Shown here: positions 54,701-64,000 of the stretch, piece after piece | Layout: each line of letters opens with the position of its first letter | Position numbering within the stretch: the stretch's first letter is position 1 | Assembly: GCA_026874595.1 (NCBI GenBank) | Contig: CM049322.1 | Span: forward strand, 59,710,886 to 59,774,885 | Direction of reading: 5' to 3' | Origin: Sipunculus nudus | Taxonomy: Eukaryota; Annelida; Sipuncula; Golfingiida; Sipunculidae | DNA: 64,000 nucleotides | Program-made: the position numbers and the translations under genes | The notes under the pieces: model-generated | Told to the model about the DNA's origin: nothing | Seen by the model: only the letters and a program-made list of their open reading frames with translations | Databases searched by the model: none

Positions 54701-55739
54701 GATTAATTATTGTATCCTGTATGTTTATGCAAAGGTGTTGTAACTTTCCTCACTCCCTGCCACTGAGTATTTGTTTAGGACAATATTCTTCTGACAACTG
54801 CATAAAATTTATAACTGGTAAATAAAGGAATAAATATACAGAGTTACAAAGGTGTTTTTAAACTCTCATCCTCCCCCCCCCCCCCCAATCAGGTCAAACA
54901 GCTGAGTCCCCATGTAACCCTTCACCACCACACAACACCAAATTTTGAGTCATATCTTCTCTATATTCACACTTAGACTCAGTCACTTCAGATTATTTTC
55001 CTCTATAGGTCACTCGCATGTCCAATCAGTAACTTCTTCTCTGGACTCCAAAGTTTTAGTCTCTCAAGTTGACCACAACCTGCCTATAGTGATCATGGGC
55101 GATTTCAATGTTGACATTTCTAATATAATATATAACACAAAATTGACACAATTATGTCAACTCTTTAATGTCAACAACTAGTCAGAGAACCAACCAATGA
55201 CCATGGAAATACCATAGATCTTGTCTTTACTAACTGTTTAAATGCTTCAGTTTCAACATTAGAAAACACATGGTCAGATCACAAGATATTATTAGCAACA
55301 ATCCCCCATTCTTCAATTAAGATCAAACATGGCAACTTCTCACAGCTTAATCTACAAATTCTTCTCTATAGATACTTTTTGAGACATTCTGTTTCCTCTC
55401 TAATTCAGCAACAACTGCTTCCAAAAACATATAAGTTTTCTACTTTTCCATAAATATTTTGATTTATTAAATGTGTATTTTTATACTTGCAAATCTCCAC
55501 TTCCTTCCTCTGCAACTTACTACATCTGGTCATTCCCATTGCAATATTTTAGACACACATTCTTGTTCATATTTAAAATACTGACACTTCGAATTCTATA
55601 TAACTATTCCGCTCAACTACATAATTAATACAAAAAATTACATCTGTCAAAATGAAATCTTGCAGACCTATACAAAACAATAGTAACACAATTGTATCTG
55701 TCTCATTCAGCTGAGCACCGTGACCCATGGGTCCCTTGT
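51735..55739 (+). mobile_element. Hairpin-family element E7, 4.0 kb, with an endonuclease remnant
   Basis: It starts with a perfect hairpin and a GTCCGTCGTCCGGCCGGCCG tract, and ends ATTCAGCTGAGCACCGTGAC then CCATGGGTCCCTTGTA. It is the longest + copy and related to E1. Near its 3' end it carries part of an exonuclease-endonuclease-phosphatase domain (54945-55450), making it the best candidate for a decayed autonomous member. The poly-C run at 52577-52592 corresponds to the poly-G run in E1. Interior units start near 51860. Confidence 0.82.
54945..55452 (+). pseudogene. Endonuclease domain fragment (Helentron- or LINE-type), frameshifted
   Basis: The first frame (54945-55181) contains LPIVIMGDFNVDISN, the catalytic GDFN motif of EEP-type endonucleases. 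After NVNN a one-base shift leads into a second frame reading LVREPTNDHGNTIDLVFTN and, further on, LENTWSDHKILLATI, the SDH motif that closes the active site; that frame ends at a TAA near 55452. No reverse transcriptase follows, and the element's 3' end lies only 290 bp downstream. Helentrons encode such a domain at the C-terminus of their Rep-helicase protein, which fits better than a LINE. No Rep or helicase motif was found upstream. Confidence 0.75.
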
Positions 55740-56836
55740 ATTTAATGTCAAATGACCCAATACATACAAATAATGATGGTTTTGTGGATTCATTCTGTGA
55801 TGTTGCTTCAGCTTAAGCAGGTTTTAAACAAGGAGGAAGCAATCAACAAAGTACCAAGGCAATCAAATTGTCTTTACAACAGTGTTGAAAAAAATCTGGG
55901 GGTACATGCATTTTAATCACAATAAAAGTGAAAAAAATAGAGGGATGTCAAGAAACTTGTGGAAGTTGTTAAGGAATCCTAGGGCTATACTATTTTTATA
56001 CAAATAAGAGGATAATCAGTTATTAATTATGGCATGGGGACGGGTACGTTTTGATGAACTTTGAACCATTTAGGAACGATTTAAAGCATTTCAGGTATTC
56101 CTTCACCCAAAAAAAATAAGCTCAAATTAAGCTGAAAATATAAGAAACTAAAATTCAAACCAAAAGCACGATGGCAGATGATATATAAACCAAATTAAAA
56201 CTTAATTTATGAGTATTTGTGTGATGGACTCCCAAAAGCAAAATTTACTTGACTGGTTGAAATGTTTGGGCAAAGTAACAGCTAACCTCTCTTCAGTTTT
56301 ATAAAAAATTGGTTGCGTTTCAAAGCATTCACCGAAATTGAGACAGATGGTGTAAACCAGCAATGAACAACAGTATTTAATGTTTACTTTTCCTAAAAGA
56401 ACAACTTATGAGCATTGTGAAATGAACAATTCTAAACCATATTATGACTTTTGATCCTTCCAGCAAGACTGAAAAATTCATGTCATTTTCAAAAATGAAA
56501 GGGGACAGCATTACCTTTTAGGGCTTTCTGGGATAAGCTTTTTGTTTTAATGATTTAGAGATTAGCAAATAGCTTTAAATATAGTCAGTACATGTAGGTC
56601 CATCAAATGAAATGGTTTTATGTGGTTACTGCAGCATTTGTGTGCTCATTAAGCTGATCAGCATGTCACAGGGGACATTCAGCTATTACATCAACATGTA
56701 ACTTTACTAGGGCCTCCTGTTGGCTCTGGATCTTTCCACAGCTAACTGCAAATAGCAGCACTAGAAAGGGCATGTCCTTAGCTTTCTGTTGATGAATAGA
56801 AGTTAAAACATATTTTGAGGCAACAGTATTAGTTTT
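55740..56836. other. Intergenic between E7 and E8
   Basis: AT-rich DNA without a recognised gene or repeat. Confidence 0.6.
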
Positions 56837-58899
56837 TAGCTCAGCTGACTATAAGTCATCTGAGCTATAGTCGTGGTCCATTGTCCGTCTTCCGTCTGTC
56901 CGTCTGTCTGTCCGTCCGTCCAGATGTCCGTCCGTAAGACTGGCACATTTTGACACCATTGGACCTACAAATCTGAAATTCGGCATACAGTTAGATTTCC
57001 CCAAAATCTTCTACCATGCCGAAAATTGGGTCAATAGGACTTCGTTCCTTCGAGATATTAAGAAAAAACCACAATTTTTTATTAGAAATCTATTTTCACA
57101 CTTCAGGACTGCCTAATATCAAAACCACTCACCTGGTTTTCTTAATATTTAACATAAATATTCCTCTATATATTTCCTATGTACATGCCAGAATTTAAGT
57201 CAGTATTATTTAATTTAAAAAAGTTATTGGCCCAAACATAATGGATTTTGTAAAAAAATCAGGAAAGATATTTGGTCACTTAAGACCAAAAGTGTTAAAG
57301 TTAGGGACTTTTTTTCAGTAATACAACTTTAATTAATCAAAATTTAATTGTATATCAAAAATTAGATCAAAATCTGTTTAATTTTTTTAAATATTGGCAA
57401 AAATATAAAATTGGTACCTTAAATTTTGCCCAACTTTGGCCACAGCACTTTTTTTTCCTGTAAGTACTGTGGATATAATTTTCACAGCATGTACACATAA
57501 GGATTTAATCTGTTTAAATCTGAAATTGGAAAATAAAAGCTGCAAAATTAGGTAAGTTATTGAATTTTTTTATGCTCTTTTTGTATTCCCTTACATTGTC
57601 AAGCAGTCCACTTTGGTGACTGTAGGTCATTCAGTGCATATCTGTATGCTCCCCAGGCTGTTGGCATAATGTTAGATGTCCCAAAGATCTCCTACCAAGC
57701 TGAAAACTGGGTCTTTGCGACTTTGTTCCTTTGAGAAATTAAGGAAAAACCTCAATTTTTTATTAAAAACATATTTTCACACTTCAGGACTGCCTAATAT
57801 CAAAACCACCCACCTGTTTTTCCTCATATTTACCATAAATATTCCTCTATATAGTTCCTATATACATGCAAGAAATAAGGTCTGTATTATATAACTTAAA
57901 AAAAGTTATGGGCTCAAACATAATGCATTTTGTAAAAAATCAGAAAAGATATTTGATCGCTTAACACAAAACTTGTTAAAGCTAAGGACTTTTTACAAAT
58001 AATATAACTTTAATTAATCAAAATTAAATTGTATACCCAAAATTAGATCAAAATCTTTTAATTTTTTTTAAATATTAGGAAAAATAAAAATTGGTACCTT
58101 AAATTTTGCCCAGCTTTGGCCTCGGCACGTTTTTTACCTGGAAGTACTGTGGATTTAATTTTCACAGCATGTGCACATAAGGATTTAATCTGTTAAAAAT
58201 TTGAAATTTGAAAATAAAAGCTGCAAAGTTAGGCTAGTAATTGAATTTATTTTGAAGGCTCTTGTTGTATTCCCTTACATTGTCAAGCAGTCTACTTTGG
58301 TGACTGTAGGTCATTCAGTGCAGCTCTCTCCACTGAGTTGAGTTGATCAGGCTGTCTGCAGTTAATACCATACCACAGGGAGCTTGTTTTAAAGAAAAAA
58401 AATTCAGGAATTTAATCCTAATATTGTGATAAAATATTAGGATCTAATGTAAGTGCTAACTGACAATATTTAAGAAGATATAAATACTTTGTAGCATTTC
58501 ATTCATATCTCTTAAAGTTGGCAGGGCCTAGATGTGAATAACACTGTTAACTTAGTATTTAAATTAGGAATATTGGTCAAACTTTGTTGGATTAATTTTA
58601 AACTCATATGGCCATATATTTAACTTTTGAAAACTTAATTACCTTCACATAATTTGTTTATGACATGTTACTTTTATATAACACTTACTGTAGGCCTATT
58701 TGTTCCCTTGGTGCATCACTAAATGGTTTAGCTCATGTCCATTATTCTATAATTTACAGAGTTTCATTTTAACAGGGCCATTTTCTCATAGCTTTTCTAA
58801 TGATAATATACATGAAAAACCAAAAGAAATAAAAATATTTTGCAGTCACTAATATTTTCCAAAATTCAGCTGAGCGATGTGACCCATGGGTCCCTTGTT
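56837..58899 (+). mobile_element. Hairpin-family element E8, full length
   Basis: It starts with a perfect hairpin and a GTCCGTCTGTCCGTCCGTCC tract, has two internal units (about 56990 and 57668), and ends ATTCAGCTGAGCGATGTGAC then CCATGGGTCCCTTGTT. It shares its 3' third with E4 (for example 'gatctaatgtaagtgctaa' and 'tcatatggccatatattta'), defining a subfamily with the GCGATGTGACCC tail. Confidence 0.87.
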
Positions 58900-59597
58900 T
58901 GTCAGAAAACCTGATATTTTGTGAAATTGGACCACCTTACGAAATGTGACCTCAATTGTTCAATGTACAGGTAACAGTGCCGAGCTAGCCTGAAAATTTT
59001 ATCAAATTCTGTTTAAAACAATTTTAGTTAATTGTTGTTGAGCAGTTCTATAATTTACTCAGGCATCAAACAACATCATCAAAAGTTATTAGTCGGGGTT
59101 AATTATGTTGTGTTTACACCTGGCGGTCACGGTAGTCAGTCGGCATTAGCATGTGCGCTGTCGACTGGAGCTTGTTAGATGAAAGGTAGGATACGCTACA
59201 AACCTGTCCTTCTTTTAATCGTTTAAATGTTTTAATAATTTGATACAAAAATTAGTTACCTGTACATACTGATTTGCGCTAAAAATTGAACTAAGCTAAA
59301 TCTGTAAAATGAGAAAATGTGAAAATTCAGACACACCAAATTAACCATTTCCACAGTATAAGCCAGTATTGTATTATATAATTATAGTTCACAGGATTAA
59401 CAGGATTTCACAAAATTATAAATATCCTTTCTATGCATTTATTTCATTGCTTAAGGAAGGCGAAAGGTGACAATACCACCCCAGATTTTTAGTCAACTGC
59501 AGATGCACAGTGTATGATAGTTCTGCAATTCATAATGTATGATACTGGGAAATTTGTGCAAGTAAAAATATATGTATCTAGTTTAATTAGATTTTTA
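58900..59597. other. Spacer with possible non-coding first exon
   Basis: Around 59110-59190 the sequence is CpG-richer (ggcggtcacggtagtcagtcggc, tgtgcgctgtcgactgg) and ends at a donor-like AAAG-GTAGGA (59185). It could be an untranslated first exon of the gene starting at 63139, whose leader exon begins at a splice acceptor. Unproven. Confidence 0.25.
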
Positions 59598-60682
59598 CCG
59601 TATTTATTGCAGTTTGGAGATCCCTCTTATTTCTCGACCCCAAAAATATTTTGAAAGCATAATTTCTAAAATGACTCTAATTTCTCGACTGCCGACGATG
59701 TTTTCTGTCGACGATGTTAAGGTGAAATGCCTCCGTCTCTCACGGGCACCGCAGTTTGTATCTGACTAGATTCTTATTACACTGGGCATCCACATCAAAC
59801 TTGCTTCCAATAAAATTTATGAAGATACAAAGATGCGTTTTTCATAATATATAAACATGATAAAGCGTTTAAGAACCAAATGGGTGTCCGTGACGAAGCA
59901 AACTCGTGTACCATTCCTGGTACGCATGTGCCTCGTGTGCAATTCACGTGGGATCTTCAGCAATAATATTTACAAAATACTGCAAGGTACGCGTGGTGGA
60001 ACAACTGTGAAACAGGCGGAATCGTCATCTTAGTTAAGTTTAACCGACCCCGGTTAGTATTTGGACGGGTGACCGCGCGTACCAAACGGGGCCCGATCGA
60101 GGGCACGCGAGCTAGGACCGTTTCCGTCGTATATATTTTAACGCGCCTTTACTTTCCTATATTTATTACGTATTATGCAAATAAAAGTTATCTGATAATA
60201 GGCAGTTATTTTTTATAATGTTTTCTTCCAACTTGATGCAGCTGCTTGTCCCTTTTCGGCCCGCCGATATCGCCGCCTGGCGGGTTAACTTGAAACAACT
60301 GGTGGTTACATGAGCTACCGTCTATGTCAAGTGATCGTATCTATACGCGAAGGAGTGATCATTTTGTAAAGTGATTGAGCTCAGTTTGATTAATCATTTG
60401 CGGACTGCGTATAATTCATGTGACGGTTGGAAGCCCGTTTGAAGAAAATACTGTTAAGCTAACAAAACAAACTTATATACGACCAAATTATCACTCAATT
60501 CATATGACCGCTCGAGTGTCAGAGCGGCTCTGCGTCTCTACGGAAGGTTATCAAACCGTATGGCTCTAATATCTCGACCTCCGCAAATTCTGCAAGAAGA
60601 TAATTTTCAAATATCCTCCATTATCTCGACCTCTGAGAAAATTAATTATTTTTAAGTGGTCGCCAAATTAGAATGAATACGG
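59598..60682. mobile_element. 1.1-kb TA-flanked MITE containing a 5S-like segment
   Basis: The ends CCGTATTTATTGCAGTTTGG (59598) and, inverted, CCGTATTCATTCTAATTTGG (60663-60682) form imperfect 20-bp inverted repeats, each bordered by TA. Subterminal text with 'atttctcgac'/'tatctcgac' is repeated in inverse near both ends. Interior is CpG-rich. No transposase frame, so it looks non-autonomous mariner/pogo-type. Confidence 0.7.
60017..60090 (+). ncRNA. 5S rRNA-derived sequence (3' half, internal promoter region)
   Basis: CGGTTAGTATTTGGACGGGT followed by GACCGC matches the box C region of animal 5S rRNA at 24 of 26 positions (differences are C to T and T to C), and AGTTAAGT 13 bp upstream of it corresponds to the A-box AGTTAAGC. 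The 5' third of 5S is not recognisable. It lies within the TA-flanked MITE, so it is a captured or SINE3-like copy rather than a working rRNA gene. Confidence 0.65.
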
Positions 60683-63029
60683 TATATATTTTAAGTCAGA
60701 TTAGTTTTATTTTGGTTTATGTTTTATGTTTTTATTTAAACTCCTTGTTGATTTTTAAAATGTTTTCTGTACCCGAGTGTTGCAATATGATCAAGTAAAG
60801 TTTTTCTTTTTGAATTGCAAATGAAAAATTTTAATGAATTTGAATTATAAAAGAAACCTGTTTAAATTCTTTTGTTTAAATCATTGCATACTCAGTTATT
60901 TCTAGCTGTGAAGTGTAACTGTTTATTTTGGTCTATATATATATTTTAAAATCAAAACACCTTTTAAATGCATCTTGGAATACATCCTGTGACAGTGATT
61001 TTGTTGTAGATTTTACTTGATATTGATTTTAATTTTAAATATATAATCCCAATTAACCTTTCCAATTTCAATAATTGCTTGTCACATATGAAGAAGGTCA
61101 AAGATCTAAAGGTACCAGCAAATCATATTCACTGACCATAGAAGCTTTAAGGAGGTCGATAAAAACTCCCCTTGGAACCCTGAAATTTGGTCACTGTGAC
61201 CTATATCATCCAAGCTTTGGAGCCTGTAAAACAGAAAACAGATAAATAGATAGCGCTCATTAGATTCATCTAGGAATCTGTTTATGCATAGTATTTTACT
61301 TTATAAAAGGGTTTGCCAGTAAGTGCTAGGCCAGTAAATGCCACTGACAATTCCCAGTAAATGCTGGCATGGACAATACCCACTCTGGCAAATAAGTTGC
61401 AATTAAATGGCAAATACGAAAAAATGCAGTATTTTCCATGTCTTATCATTGTCACAAAGATCAACAAACTATGGAGATCCAAAATATGATAAGAATTGCT
61501 CTATACAGTTAAAGTGGGATTCATCTGCAACAGCAGACCTAAAGGACTGCAACAGTAATATGCAAAACTGTAGCAATACTCTATCATTGTGAAATAAATG
61601 TTTCAATTTAGGTTCAGCAGATATCACAAATCGGGGAACATTATATTTTTCGGGGCTCATATATATTTAATAAATAAAAAACCTTCCATGGTAGGTGGTG
61701 TGTATGGATTTCTTGTGGTAGCTAGTACCACTTTATAGTAGTTTATTGAATAAAAGAATGTTATGTGTTTCAGTATTCGACCTTAGTACTTTCATTATTG
61801 CCTTTGAGTGTAGAGCCCTTGCTGGTATTTTAATGAAAGAATTTAGGATTCAGTAGATATTGTGGCCAGACAATTTTAATCGATAAAAGTTTGCCACCAT
61901 GATTCTTATCACCAGTTAGTCGCACACTGTTTTGAAATAGTCCTTGCAAACAATCCGGCAATTGTTATAATTATGTTGGGTCTGATCATTGCTGTACACT
62001 CTTTATAGGTGTTTGGGATTTGAAAATAAAATAAGCTTTCAAAGATCATACAAATCTTGCATAACCATAGGCCTATAAGTCACTTGTGAAGTCTTGCCTT
62101 GTTTCTTTAAGGGAAGCAGGGAGACCATGGTTAGTAACAATCATATGCCATACGTACACATGCAAGTAACAGATAGAGCCCTGGTTTATCTGGTAGTAAG
62201 GATTATTTACATGTAAGTAATATATGATAACCAATTAAACAATCAACAAATACCAGCATCCGAGAAAATCTGTCCAGAGGTTCACCAGGCTTGGCCAACA
62301 GAGACTTTACCAACGGGCATTCGAGATTTGTGTTGTCAGCCCATTGTATTTCTGTTTGTTATGTTGCGATGTTGACAGTATAAATGTCAAGATGGTATGA
62401 ACAGGATATCAAGTAGCTTTTTTAGAAATAATTTTTAGTATTTTTCCATAAGCCCAGGATATAGCAGAAATTACATGATGCCATATTAAAACTTAAATTT
62501 TAAATTTTAGGGTAGATAAAAACATGATAGATCATGTCATGTAGATTAATATGAGTCCATTGAAAACGTAAAAACGGGCTTATTGTTACTGGGGGCTTAG
62601 AATAGTGTACCTTTAAAACATGTGTATACCATCAGAAAGATCACTGTACCAGGTTTAAAAAATGTACACTTTGTGGGGTCTTGTGTGGGTTTTCAAGCAC
62701 TTATGAATTTAATTTAGATATAAGTGATTCAAACAATAATGATACCTTAAGGAGACTAAAACCATTTTGCTTTGAGATCGAAACAAAGACTTGGGCCTGG
62801 ACATCAGGGACCGATACCAAGACAGAGACCCACAAAATTAGTCATAAGACCTGCATCACTGGTCTTTAGCCAATTATTCAACAACAGCTGGAACAAATGC
62901 TATGCTAGTTTTATACGTTACTGTTTTGTCTTGAGTTCATTTTAATAATTTGAGTACATTGTAAAAAAATGATAATATGAGACTGAAATGCTGTAAAATA
63001 TTGATTATATTTTTTTTTTTTAATTTCAG
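60683..63029. other. Upstream region or intron of the gene at the right edge
   Basis: AT-rich sequence. About 61165-61205 repeats a motif from 24290-24345 (ccttggaa.cctgaaat...gtcactgtgaccta). No other feature recognised; probably an intron, as it ends in a polypyrimidine tract and TTTCAG. Confidence 0.5.
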
Positions 63030-63138
63030 AATGAATAGCAAGTTTGATGACATCTTATAAATGAGGCAACATACCATGTTCAGCCTGAAGGGAAAGAAAA
63101 CAGACCAGCTCAAGTCATGAGTCAATAATGATATAACA
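63030..63138 (+). promoter_or_regulatory. 5' leader exon with four consecutive upstream ORFs
   Basis: After acceptor TTTTTTAATTTCAG (ending 63029) come uORF1 63031-63060 (10 codons with stop, A at -3), uORF2 63061-63120 (starting directly after the TAA), uORF3 63117-63128 (overlapping as ATGA) and uORF4 63128-63136 (overlapping as TAATG). The main ATG follows two bases later at 63139, with A at -3 and G at +4. Such a chain suggests control through reinitiation or leaky scanning. Confidence 0.65.
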
Positions 63139-64000
63139 ATGGATGTGCCATGCAGTAAAGAAACTGATAACGATCCTGAAGATGAGGTCCTGAAGGATAT
63201 AAAAGTAAAACCTGTGACTGCTGAAGATAGCACCACACCGCAGGTTGGCGATATATCTAATGACAATTATATGGCAGGCAGCAGTTCATCAGAAGATGAT
63301 GAGTACCCGTGCAAGCCTTGCCATGAGTTTTTCTCAGATTATAAACGCTTGAAATCTCGGGTGGAGCCATATAACTGCAAGCAATGTGGCACACAGTTTC
63401 TACCAAGCAGCAATAAGAAAAAATCCAAAGTTTCTAAAGTTATATCCAAGCCAGAAGTCAGAAATTCACATAAAAATCGAAGTTCCCTCGCTTCGTGTAT
63501 TTCCAAGGATTCTGGATCAGCACTGGCAGAAAAACAGTCGAATATTTTACCCCAGAAAGATACTGTTGTGTCTGAATCTGAAAACCAGAATTCAAGCAAA
63601 CATGTTGACATAAAGGTGAAGCAAGACATTAAAATTACCAAAGGATTACCTAAATTGCAACAATCCAAACAACCCAGTAATGATTCTGGAACTCATTCAG
63701 ACTTCGTTCAGCAAAAGAACCCTTCTACAGACATAGCCTGTGCCTCATCTTACAGTGTTCAGACAAAATCTGTGCCCATTGTGACAGTGATTCAACAGAA
63801 TGGGTCGTCCTCACAGGCTCCTGTTATAGCCGCTATTAGTCATTCTGACTTAACCTCAGTCAGTTCAATGCCACCAGAAGGACAGTTGTGTTCCGCACCT
63901 ACAGTCGCTTGTGAGTCCCCGAGCGAGGAACCTCCATCAACAGCACAGGAAATCCATGAAGTGGCCCAGACCCAGAGCATTCAGGACAGTACAAACTTGG
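63139..64000 (+). CDS. Putative zinc-binding, low-complexity nuclear-type protein, N-terminal part (runs off right edge)
   Basis: A frame of 287 codons is open from ATG 63139 to the edge; an in-frame TGA at 63118 fixes this ATG as the first possible start. The N-terminus is acidic (EDEVLKDIK; SSSSEDDE at 48-55). It is followed by a four-Cys motif, Cys58-x2-Cys61-x18-Cys80-x2-Cys83 (YPCKPC...YNCKQCGTQF), resembling a zinc ribbon or a decayed pair of C2H2 fingers. A basic stretch NKKKSKVSK comes next, then a long Ser/Gln/Pro-rich disordered region. This composition is common in large zinc-finger transcription regulators whose main finger array comes later. I do not recognise the specific family. 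The frame shows no intron in 862 bp. Confidence 0.82.
   Translation, partial: MDVPCSKETDNDPEDEVLKDIKVKPVTAEDSTTPQVGDISNDNYMAGSSSSEDDEYPCKPCHEFFSDYKRLKSRVEPYNCKQCGTQFLPSSNKKKSKVSKVISKPEVRNSHKNRSSLASCISKDSGSALAEKQSNILPQKDTVVSESENQNSSKHVDIKVKQDIKITKGLPKLQQSKQPSNDSGTHSDFVQQKNPSTDIACASSYSVQTKSVPIVTVIQQNGSSSQAPVIAAISHSDLTSVSSMPPEGQLCSAPTVACESPSEEPPSTAQEIHEVAQTQSIQDSTNL

Noticed and set aside
54945-55452. LINE insertion
   Set aside because: Endonuclease motifs are present but no reverse transcriptase, poly-A tail or target duplication; position near the hairpin-family end favours a Helentron-type endonuclease. Kept as an alternative only.
63339-63668. 109-codon minus frame
   Set aside because: Antisense shadow of the right-hand CDS, which has a long open frame and a clear start.

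Overview
The window is AT-rich, intron-rich, repeat-rich animal nuclear DNA. Long introns, GT-AG splicing, lachesin/IgLON-type immunoglobulin genes and several interspersed repeats fit a lophotrochozoan, most likely a mollusc. The repeats include hairpin elements followed by GTCCGTCC tracts, TGACCTTTGACCT repeats and TTCGCGA-rich MITEs. The species cannot be named from the sequence.

Genes. Two immunoglobulin-superfamily genes lie head to head, about 1.4 kb apart. Gene A (minus strand, ATG at 9351, five coding exons down to 4968, continuing past the left edge) encodes a signal peptide and two Ig domains. Gene B (plus strand, 10761 to 33789, seven coding exons, 386 residues) is complete: signal peptide, three Ig domains and a hydrophobic GPI-anchor-type tail, the lachesin/IgLON layout. 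The first five splice phases of both genes match (1,0,1,0,1), so they look like an inverted duplicate pair sharing one upstream region. A third gene starts at 63139 (plus) and runs off the right edge. It is an acidic, Ser-rich protein with a CxxC-x18-CxxC motif, preceded by a chain of four tiny upstream ORFs.

Repeats. Eight near-complete copies and several fragments of one element family cover roughly a third of the window. Spans are 962-4932 (-), 12629-15055 (-), 16199-18857, 21866-24208, 30039-31996, 47963-50625, 51735-55739 and 56837-58899 (all +). Each copy has a TAGCTCAG hairpin and a GTCC-rich tract at one end, ~680-bp internal repeats, and at the other end a subterminal inverted repeat plus the palindrome GACCCATGGGTC. 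One 4-kb copy carries a decayed endonuclease domain. Together this suggests Helentron-type (Helitron-like) elements and their non-autonomous derivatives. Other mobile DNA: a Ty3/Gypsy-type Gag (1-456), a 4.3-kb LTR element without recognisable pol (38078-42412) nested in a copy of the hairpin family, a foldback element with 162-bp terminal inverted repeats and a 7-bp target duplication (46473-47128), and several TA-flanked mariner/pogo-like elements, one holding a 5S-rRNA-like segment.

Most unusual signal. Exon edges of the Ig gene pair have been copied repeatedly. A 47-bp minisatellite (5151-6010) is an exact-period continuation of the gene A exon 4 splice donor. A 27-bp minisatellite (8071-8345) grows out of the exon 2 acceptor. 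The gene B exon 6 acceptor has two upstream copies about 103 bp apart, and the exon 5 donor region has one downstream copy. This creates arrays of decoy or dead splice sites next to the real ones.
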